Source: an uncultured Cytophagaceae bacterium
GTDB taxonomy: Bacteria; Bacteroidota; Bacteroidia; Cytophagales; Spirosomataceae
Reading direction: 5' to 3'
NCBI GenBank assembly: GCA_903898715.1
Contig: CAIUGL010000085.1
Location: 1 to 59,081, forward strand
Length of the DNA stretch: 59,081 bases
Under the pieces are notes generated by a model, which did no database searches, was not told the origin of the DNA, and saw nothing but the letters and a program-made list of their open reading frames with translations. Below are positions 53,212 through 59,081 of this stretch, one piece after another. The translations under genes were made by a program, and so were the position numbers. Each line of letters opens with the position of its first letter. Position 1 is the stretch's first letter.

Positions 53212-55401
53212 TTAAAACTGCTTTAGATAGGACAATTTAGCTAAAAAACTTTGTTGCTTTTGTTGGGTCCCATCAGTTCCTTGGTAATTCAACGAATTAA
53301 ATACTAAATACACAAATGAGAGCGGCTGGTATTCCCACGACAAACGTACGTTCATTGATTTTAAATTATCCGTCGTATTCTTTTGGTAAAATCCAATCAG
53401 CTGGACCCGTGGGTTGATGGCCATGCGAGTTTCCAAAATCAATAAATTGACTTCTTTCGTCTCTCGAGCAGCTCCCATATTCTCAAATTTGCTCCAATTC
53501 CATGATAAACCCAGGTTAACATGCGGGATGGGAGCTAAGCGAAACTTAGAATCTAGTGTCTGTAACGTACCATTAAAGAAACCGCCCCAACCATATTCAG
53601 CGGAACCTGAATATTTAGCACTTGGATCACTGGATAATAAAAAGCCCTTACGGAAATACGAATAACTTCCAGGGTTGATATCAATCCCGACAGGGCTAAA
53701 AGTTTCTTCCAAATTTTGTGCAGTCGCTTCCACATAACCACCAATGATTCCACCATTTTGAAGATCAAACCAAAGTGGCCCCGAAAGCGCACGCTGCTCA
53801 ATAATATTGCCCGTTTTTAAGCTGTGATAGACCTCCGTGTAAATTCCTGGGCCCCAACTACGCACAAATGAAGGCAACCATTTCCCGCGAACATTAAAGT
53901 CAAATCCTTGCGAATTGGAAAAAACACCACGTCGAGAAACAAAGCCCATGCTTGGATTATACTTTTCTGACACTAAGGTCTGAGTCCAATAAGCCCGAAC
54001 AAAATTACCGGTATATAAAAACTGACTATACTCGGCTACGCCTTGATCACCTGTTCGACTATCCTGCGTCAGCGTACCCATACCACTAAATGAAAACTTA
54101 TCATTAAATCGAACAAAGGCATCAATAGCCCCTGTGGATTGCACGGCCGACGGCGATGATTTAGTCGTAACGATAGCTCCTATTCGATTTTGTTTGCCAA
54201 AATTCTCGGAATAACGTCCCACGTAGAAATTCGAAAATGGATCACCATCTCCCGCACCTTGCCGCATAAATATACCGCCTAGGTTTCTTTTTTCAGATCG
54301 GTAAACGAATCGAGTTCCGGCAGTAATGGCAATGGGGTTAACATTTTGGTCTAAACCAATCGTCCGACTAAAGAAAGGTTGAATATACATCGAACCCCCT
54401 ATCACCTGGTCGACAGGTGCTAAACCAGCAGAAAAAAGAGATGCGTTTTCTAGGAAGAACTGTCGGCGCTCTGGAAAAAAGACCGAGAAACGAGAAATAT
54501 TATTGACCTGTAAATCCACATCCGCTTGCGCAAAATCTGTATTAAAGGTAATATCCATGACAGATGTAGGACTTATCGCCCACTTAATCTCTCCACCTAA
54601 TTTCAAGTCGGCATTGCGCGCATTCCCTATTTCAGTTCCTTCCGACTTATTTGACACTTGTAATAAATAAGGATTAAATCGGATATTCGTTGACGTAGGT
54701 GGTGGAGGAACAATCCCCGTTAATTTTCCCGCATAATCCATGCGCAATGGACTCATGGACCGAGGATGCGGCGACCAAACACTTAATTCATTACTCGCTC
54801 TTCTTACCCGAAAGAAATTAATCCCCCAATCTTGCGACTTATTTCCATCTGTTTTAGGATAACGCAACGTCTGCCAAGGAATGGCAAATTCCGCCACCCA
54901 AGATGAATCACTTCGTTGGGTCCTGACGCGGTACAATCCATCCCAATCAATATCGAAAGCTCGATCATCAAAAGCCAATAGATCTCGCTGCGCTCCATAG
55001 GCATTTGATTGTAAAACAAGCGCATTCCTTTTATCATTAAACCCATCGATTGCAATACCAAATAAGTCATTCTCAGTAAAGGTATAATCACGTTTTAAGT
55101 TGGGCGCGCGAAATGCATTCTTGCCTATAGTATCTTTTAAGATGGCCGCAACATAAAGAAATTGGTGATTATAAAGCATTTTCACCGTTGAATTAAATGA
55201 AGCCTGAAGACCTTGAAACGGTTCAACTTGAAAATCGAGATGCACAGATGGAGCATTTTGCCACTCAGTTTCATCCAAAAGCCCATCCGCTTTCAGACTG
55301 CTTTCGATTTTCAAAGGCTGAAATTCTTTCTGTGGATTTAGCGGCTTAAATACCTCCTGTGAAAAACCACAAAAAGAGATGAAGATTAAGAGGTAACGCA
55401 T
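53212..55401 (-). CDS. DUF5916 outer-membrane protein with CBM9-like N-terminal domain
   Basis: 729 residues. A short signal peptide (MRYLLIFISFCGFSQ), a carbohydrate-binding CBM9-like domain at about 30-230 (ADGLLDETEWQNAP, YVAAILKDT, WVAEFAIPWQTLRY), then a long beta-rich region consistent with an outer-membrane barrel (many alternating strands, FFPERRQFFLENASLF). Proteins with this layout are frequent in Bacteroidota. The carbohydrate link is from the domain only and is not shown. Lies between DUF4105 and threonine aldolase. Confidence 0.85.
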   Translation of the reverse strand: MRYLLIFISFCGFSQEVFKPLNPQKEFQPLKIESSLKADGLLDETEWQNAPSVHLDFQVEPFQGLQASFNSTVKMLYNHQFLYVAAILKDTIGKNAFRAPNLKRDYTFTENDLFGIAIDGFNDKRNALVLQSNAYGAQRDLLAFDDRAFDIDWDGLYRVRTQRSDSSWVAEFAIPWQTLRYPKTDGNKSQDWGINFFRVRRASNELSVWSPHPRSMSPLRMDYAGKLTGIVPPPPTSTNIRFNPYLLQVSNKSEGTEIGNARNADLKLGGEIKWAISPTSVMDITFNTDFAQADVDLQVNNISRFSVFFPERRQFFLENASLFSAGLAPVDQVIGGSMYIQPFFSRTIGLDQNVNPIAITAGTRFVYRSEKRNLGGIFMRQGAGDGDPFSNFYVGRYSENFGKQNRIGAIVTTKSSPSAVQSTGAIDAFVRFNDKFSFSGMGTLTQDSRTGDQGVAEYSQFLYTGNFVRAYWTQTLVSEKYNPSMGFVSRRGVFSNSQGFDFNVRGKWLPSFVRSWGPGIYTEVYHSLKTGNIIEQRALSGPLWFDLQNGGIIGGYVEATAQNLEETFSPVGIDINPGSYSYFRKGFLLSSDPSAKYSGSAEYGWGGFFNGTLQTLDSKFRLAPIPHVNLGLSWNWSKFENMGAARETKEVNLLILETRMAINPRVQLIGFYQKNTTDNLKSMNVRLSWEYQPLSFVYLVFNSLNYQGTDGTQQKQQSFLAKLSYLKQF

Positions 55402-56505
55402 TTATTTTTTGATGAAGGATAAGCTACACAAACGGATAAAAATAGGCAATCCGGCTAACAACATAGGCCAAAACTGCAAACCGCACCAGATCATGCCAAT
55501 GAAACACAAACCGGTTACAATTTTTAAATACTTCTCCCACTTTACCGGATTTCTAGCGAACCAAATGACCAATGGAAAATTGAGCGGGAAAAGCATCAAA
55601 GATGCCGGATTCCAAGCCATCACCTCATGATTTGTTGCTGTACCTAAAAAGAAAACGAACCAAGCTAAAATTCCAATTAGCGAAAAAAAGGTAACATCTG
55701 CAACATAAGGAAATGCATTTCTGTAGGTCAAAAAGCCAATGATCAAGGACACTATACCTAACACCAAAAAGGGCCCTGAAAAGTCAAAACCTTTAGCTGT
55801 TGCAGCTTCCGAATCAAACAAACTCACCGGATTAGCCGATAATCCTTTGGATAAATTCGTAGCCGAAGATAAATTATCTGGTAAATAACAGGACTGAGAC
55901 GCCGTGGCTGTTACGTTGGCAGGAATACCTAATGCCAAATTCATACCCAAAGTCACCCAAGAATTCGAAGCCAAATAGGTATTCATCCAATCACGATATG
56001 ATTTACCTTCGAGTGTAGGATTTTGCGACCATTGGTACTTTCCTGGCGCATTTTTTTCAATCATATCACGTATGCGCGTAGAACAATTGTCATAAAAGAA
56101 TTTGTAGGCATACTCCCTATTTTCAGGCAATAAATTCGTTTCCAAATCCTGAAGGATTGCATTTTTCTGAAGCGAATCAAGCTCAAGCTTTTGGGCAATC
56201 ATCCCCCTCTTTTCATACTGCATATTGTAATTAAACTCGTCCTGCATGGAATGCACCGAAATGGTGTAGGGCAACGTACCCATCAAAAATTTCAAATAGA
56301 AATTCTCTGTTTTGAAATCAAAAGTTCCATAACTATACGCACGATCAATTCCATTAACGGGATCATTAATCCATAAAATCGAATGACCAAAAGCTGAATG
56401 TAATTCCTTTCCAGGTGCTATAGTAACTAAAACCACTTCCGCTTTCGAACTCAACTGAGCTTTGGCAGCGATAGAAATCAGTAAAAAAAATAGGAGCTTT
56501 TTCAT
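55402..56505 (-). CDS. DUF4105 membrane protein
   Basis: 367 residues with a signal peptide (MKKLLFFLLISIAAKA). The DUF4105 domain (about 20-190) has GKELHSAFGHSILWINDP, FYLKFLMGTLPYTISV and YAYKFFYDNCSTRIRDMI, with conserved His and Cys that resemble a papain-like hydrolase set. Four membrane helices follow. Activity unknown. The gene ends directly at the start of DUF5916 and begins one base from the end of rsmI. Confidence 0.85.
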   Translation of the reverse strand: MKKLLFFLLISIAAKAQLSSKAEVVLVTIAPGKELHSAFGHSILWINDPVNGIDRAYSYGTFDFKTENFYLKFLMGTLPYTISVHSMQDEFNYNMQYEKRGMIAQKLELDSLQKNAILQDLETNLLPENREYAYKFFYDNCSTRIRDMIEKNAPGKYQWSQNPTLEGKSYRDWMNTYLASNSWVTLGMNLALGIPANVTATASQSCYLPDNLSSATNLSKGLSANPVSLFDSEAATAKGFDFSGPFLVLGIVSLIIGFLTYRNAFPYVADVTFFSLIGILAWFVFFLGTATNHEVMAWNPASLMLFPLNFPLVIWFARNPVKWEKYLKIVTGLCFIGMIWCGLQFWPMLLAGLPIFIRLCSLSFIKK

Positions 56506-57177
56506 TTATTTTCCTGCAATGACGATCACAATTTCACCACGTACTTTATCTGGATGTGTAGTAAAGTAAGCCAAAACCTCAGCGGCTGTACCACGTACCA
56601 TTTGCTCATGCATTTTACTCAACTCACGAGCCACCATAACTGGACGTTCAGCACCCACAAATTCAACCATTTGTTCCAATGCCTTCACTAAACGATGCGG
56701 AGATTCATACAAAACCGTTGTCCGCTCCTCTTCCGCGATGGCCTTCCAACGGGTTTGTCGGCCTTTTTTATGCGGCAAAAAACCTTCAAAAACAAAACGA
56801 TCGATCGGAAATCCAGAATTTACTAAGGCCGGAATAACGGCCGTGGGGCCCGGTAATGTTTCCACTTCGATGCCTTGTTCTACGCAGGCTTTCACCAATA
56901 AAAATCCTGGATCTGATATGCCGGGAGTCCCTGCATCTGAAATCAACGCTAATGATTTACCCTCTTTAATGAGTTTAACAATACCTGCGACACCGGCATG
57001 CTCGTTGTGCGCATGATGCGCATAAAGGGGTTTGGAGATATTTAAATGCTTTAATAAAGTCCCCGATGTCCGTGTATCTTCCGCCAAAATCGCGTCCACT
57101 TCACTTAGCACACGAACCGCTCGTAAGGTAATATCTTCCAAATTGCCGATAGGCGTAGGGACCAAATATAATTTCAT
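56506..57177 (-). CDS. rsmI: 16S rRNA (cytidine1402-2'-O)-methyltransferase
   Basis: Methylates the 2'-OH of C1402 in the decoding centre. 223 residues: VPTPIGNLEDITLRAV at the N-terminus, AILAEDTRTSGTLLKH, SLALISDAGTPGISDPG (SAM site), LPGPTAVIPALVNSGF, and GFLPHKKGR, all typical of the family. The C-terminus ends in a short strand, shorter than E. coli RsmI (286). Just downstream of tRNA-Ser. Confidence 0.96.
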   Translation of the reverse strand: MKLYLVPTPIGNLEDITLRAVRVLSEVDAILAEDTRTSGTLLKHLNISKPLYAHHAHNEHAGVAGIVKLIKEGKSLALISDAGTPGISDPGFLLVKACVEQGIEVETLPGPTAVIPALVNSGFPIDRFVFEGFLPHKKGRQTRWKAIAEEERTTVLYESPHRLVKALEQMVEFVGAERPVMVARELSKMHEQMVRGTAAEVLAYFTTHPDKVRGEIVIVIAGK

Positions 57178-57210
57178 ACTCGAAATTTAGCCAAAATTGG
57201 TAGAAACAAA

Positions 57211-57236
57211 AAAAGCGAAACTTGCGCTTCGCTTTT
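57211..57236 (-). terminator. terminator of tRNA-Ser
   Basis: Minus strand AAAAGCGAA, 8-nt loop, TTCGCTTTT then TTTGTTT. The stem overlaps the last A of the tRNA CCA, an unusually tight arrangement. Confidence 0.8.
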
Positions 57237-57323
57237 GGTAGAGAGTGAGGGATTCGAACCCCCGGACCTGTAACAGTCAACAGTTTTCAAGACTGCCGCA
57301 ATCGACCACTCTGCCAACTCTCT
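57236..57323 (-). tRNA. tRNA-Ser, anticodon UGA
   Basis: 88 nt with the acceptor stem AGAGAGT/ACTCTCT, the T-arm GGGGGTTCGAATCCC, a long variable arm as expected for serine, and an encoded CCA. The anticodon loop is CTTGAAA, so the anticodon is TGA and A36-A37-A38 follow, the motif recognised by MiaA. miaA is 65 bases upstream on the same strand. Confidence 0.95.
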
Positions 57324-57388
57324 GTCTCGTAATGAGAATGCAAAAGTAAAGTCTTTTTGTACATTTTGCAATATGTGAACGGATAATT

Positions 57389-58132
57389 TTAGATATTTTT
57401 TAAGACAAAATCGCTTTTACCCTGAAAATCAAGCGTATCTGGAATCCATGAAATTGAAATACCCGCCTTTTCCATCTTACGAAAATACGTCATCTGCCGC
57501 TTCGCAAACTGATGAATAGCCACCTCTAATCCCTCCTCAAAACGTTCGCGCGATATTTCCCCACGCAAATACTGGACAATCCATTTATACTCCAATCCTA
57601 AACGAATAAAATCCGCTTCCGCAGCGCCTTGAGCTAATAATCCTTCCACTTCCTCAATTAAACCCGCTGCTAGACGAGCTTGGAATCGCGCAGAAATTCG
57701 CGCCCGACGATTGCCTACTTCCGGATTCAAACCAAAAACACGGTAAGTCAAATCAAGCGCAATGGGCTTATCTAAAAAATGAGGGACATGTGAGAAGGAA
57801 TAATTGGCCAATAAAGCTTCGATATATAAACCGGTACCTCCACATAAAATGGGTTGTTTTCCCCTACCTAAAACATCTTGAATCGCATCATAGGCCTCTT
57901 TTTGAAAATGAGCTACCGAATAATGATCTCCCAATGTATGGTGGTCAATCAAGTGATACGGCACGTCGCCGTACTCCAAAAAATCTTTTCCCGTACCAAT
58001 ATCCAAGCCTTTATATATCTGCCGCGAATCAGCTGAGATTATTTCACCATCTAAGCGTTTAGCTAGGTCAACCGCCAATGCCGTCTTACCACTCGCGGTT
58101 GGCCCCAATAAAACCAAAAGGCTAGTTGGCAT
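57389..58132 (-). CDS. miaA: short MiaA-like tRNA dimethylallyltransferase
   Basis: Adds a dimethylallyl group to A37 of tRNAs reading UNN codons. 247 residues versus about 300 for most MiaA. The P-loop LGPTASGKTALAVDLA, DSRQIYKGLDIGTGK, LIDHHTLGDHYSVAHFQ and LCGGTGLYIEALL are intact. The helical insertion and the DP...RA segment that normally follow are missing: after YSFSHVPHFLDK the chain goes straight to the C-terminal lobe (ISARFQARLAAGLIEEVEGLL; GLEYKWIVQYLRGEI; FAKRQMTYFRKM). It starts inside the end of the upstream gene (11-base overlap). Confidence 0.85.
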   Translation of the reverse strand: MPTSLLVLLGPTASGKTALAVDLAKRLDGEIISADSRQIYKGLDIGTGKDFLEYGDVPYHLIDHHTLGDHYSVAHFQKEAYDAIQDVLGRGKQPILCGGTGLYIEALLANYSFSHVPHFLDKPIALDLTYRVFGLNPEVGNRRARISARFQARLAAGLIEEVEGLLAQGAAEADFIRLGLEYKWIVQYLRGEISRERFEEGLEVAIHQFAKRQMTYFRKMEKAGISISWIPDTLDFQGKSDFVLKNI

Positions 58133-58886
58133 AATAATATCTCAATTTTAAATTCCCTTTTGTCCACACTTCTGCATCCTTTAATTGCGCAACAGCAACC
58201 CGTTTACCATCAACCAATTTTAAAAACAAAGGTGGCGTCTGTTCAATCACCTTAAATCCGATATTCAAAAATCCCTTTCCCGAATTCCAATCCAAATCAA
58301 TATACGTCATGACATTTTGTACGGGTTGAATCGCACGATAAGCGTCCAGAAATTTAGTGATACCACCAACTAAACGAATGGATGGCAAGGTGGCTAATTT
58401 GATTAACTCACCTGACAACTCACCTTCCATACCAGCCTCCTTCATAACCATGGGTTTCCCAAAAACAGCCACGCCAATTAATGGATTTCCCTCCCAAGAA
58501 AATTCACTACCAATCCCACGGAATTGTCGGTGTGGTGGCACCACACAACCTAGATAAAGAGCTCCTTTAGAAAATCCCATCAGGTGATTGGCATCCAAAA
58601 AATTACGTGCAACTTCAGCAGAAATGGTTACCATGCGCGTATCTCGAGCAAAAACAGATTTTAATGGTTTAGTTAGAGCAGTTAAAAAATGTATGATTTG
58701 CACTTTTCGTATTTGCCATACATCCTCCCAAATCTGAATACCTGTTTGGGCCTGCAAATGATCTTCGCCCATACAAATTCCTTGAATTTCGATCGCTAAA
58801 TCGTCATGCCGCCATCGATCCGACGTATCTGTGACACGTCGAAACCCTAGCAAAGAGACATTTTGATTTAAATCCTCGAGAAACAT
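58122..58886 (-). CDS. protein resembling a phage endonuclease remnant fused to a GNAT-like domain
   Basis: 254 residues. The segment QTGIQIWEDVWQIRKVQII, then SVFARDTRMVTISAEVARNF and LDANHLMGFSKGALYLG, follows the order seen at the end of phage-type endonuclease-like proteins (an EDxW strand, an ARxC/T junction, then ISxxExxxFLxxxHLQG). The C-terminal half (ELIKLATLPSIRLVGGITK, MTYIDLDWNSGKGFLNIGF) matches the GNAT-like part of those proteins. The first 60 residues are short for a full nuclease and I see no complete catalytic set. It overlaps miaA. Function unknown. Confidence 0.6.
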   Translation of the reverse strand: MFLEDLNQNVSLLGFRRVTDTSDRWRHDDLAIEIQGICMGEDHLQAQTGIQIWEDVWQIRKVQIIHFLTALTKPLKSVFARDTRMVTISAEVARNFLDANHLMGFSKGALYLGCVVPPHRQFRGIGSEFSWEGNPLIGVAVFGKPMVMKEAGMEGELSGELIKLATLPSIRLVGGITKFLDAYRAIQPVQNVMTYIDLDWNSGKGFLNIGFKVIEQTPPLFLKLVDGKRVAVAQLKDAEVWTKGNLKLRYYYAN

Positions 58887-58931
58887 TTTAACAGAATAAG
58901 CCCTAAAGATACAGTAGAAAAGAACGTAATT

Positions 58932-58939
58932 TAGCTTTG
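58932..58939 (+). promoter_or_regulatory. -7 box of kduI
   Basis: TAGCTTTG, an exact TAnnTTTG match 21 nt before ATG 58961. Confidence 0.5.
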
Positions 58940-58960
58940 AAATAAAAAACTAACATCATC

Positions 58961-59081
58961 ATGGATTACAGATTTGAGGCGAGTAGAAAAGAAGTATCAA
59001 CTTTTACAAATCAAGAATTACGGGATAACTTTTTGATTGAGCGTATATTTTCCGCTGATCAAATAAATCTGACGTATTCAA
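58961..59081 (+). CDS. kduI: 5-dehydro-4-deoxy-D-glucuronate isomerase, N-terminus only (cut by window edge)
   Basis: 40 codons are visible: MDYRFEASRKEVSTF and RDNFLIERIFSADQINLTYS. The phrase RxxFLIExIF followed by x(8)-TYS is the start of KduI, which isomerises the unsaturated uronate breakdown product to 3-deoxy-D-glycero-2,5-hexodiulosonate. It runs away from the leftward block, with its own promoter. The GH105 protein 7 kb to the left makes a precursor of its substrate. Confidence 0.8.
   Translation, partial: MDYRFEASRKEVSTFTNQELRDNFLIERIFSADQINLTYS

Noticed and set aside
57174-57371. 65-codon minus-strand ORF containing AEWSIAAVLKTVDCYRS
   Set aside because: It is a read-through of tRNA-Ser(UGA) and its terminator.
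57536-58132. MiaA as a broken or frameshifted gene
   Set aside because: Although short, the frame is continuous, the C-terminal lobe motifs are intact and no coding fragment of the missing part is found, so it is a compact form rather than a pseudogene.

Overview
This window is an AT-rich chromosomal segment of a Bacteroidota bacterium, most likely a member of the Cytophagales. Three kinds of evidence support this. First, many genes are preceded by the Bacteroidota -7 box TAnnTTTG, in two good cases with TTTG 19-20 bases upstream, and Shine-Dalgarno sequences are generally absent. Second, several families typical of the phylum are present (DUF5683, DUF3822, DUF4105, DUF5916, DUF6268, a DUF937-like/OmpA-like protein and a short histone-like protein). 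Third, the core genes have Bacteroidota forms: bifunctional HisB, a long signal peptidase I, and a short MiaA. I see no insertion sequence, prophage, plasmid gene or CRISPR array. The window is mostly housekeeping DNA.

Layout. Bases 1-5463 hold a DEAD-box RNA helicase cut by the left edge, a membrane protein with an OmpA-like tail, hisB, a 32-residue membrane peptide, radC and rpsT. Bases 5514-11867 hold a phospholipase C/P1-nuclease-like secreted protein, an RlmI-type methyltransferase, and the leftward run parA-parB-DUF5683-dapB-lepB. Bases 12030-19100 hold a peptide transporter, a VIT-family transporter, gamma-glutamyltransferase, an alpha-oxoamine synthase of the serine palmitoyltransferase type, a 59-residue histone-like protein, a MaoC hydratase and a lipid kinase. 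Next come dnaA and recA (convergent), a DUF3108 protein, a photolyase and the rightward operon queA-ispD-RND exporter-MFS exporter-61 aa protein, followed by gapN and an ABC-F protein. Bases 33437-43251 hold DUF3822-coaD, a Nudix protein, pyrE, dprA, a MerR regulator and the operon alaS-pabB-pabC-recD-like helicase. The ald/lrp divergent pair and tmRNA (ssrA) follow. The last 12 kb is almost entirely leftward: DUF2147, an Xaa-Pro aminopeptidase, two membrane proteins, GH105, rhaM, threonine aldolase, DUF5916, DUF4105, rsmI, tRNA-Ser(UGA), miaA and a phage-endonuclease-like protein. The start of kduI runs off the right edge.

How the genes work together. Translation and RNA maintenance are heavily represented: alaS, queA, miaA with a likely tRNA substrate beside it, rsmI, an rRNA methyltransferase, rpsT, tmRNA, an ABC-F factor and the helicase. 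Peptide and amino-acid scavenging is suggested by the POT transporter, gamma-glutamyltransferase, aminopeptidase P, threonine aldolase and alanine dehydrogenase. GH105, RhaM and KduI together point to use of pectin-derived (rhamnogalacturonan) sugars.

The items most worth a second look are: the protein upstream of miaA, which resembles an eroded phage endonuclease joined to a GNAT-like domain; the ald/lrp intergenic region, with a palindromic operator candidate and an attenuator-like hairpin; the short MiaA next to its likely substrate tRNA; a 33-codon upstream ORF filling the helicase leader; the ABC-F protein with a degenerate second Walker A; and the small genes of 32, 59 and 61 codons. 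I found no convincing new multi-gene system.
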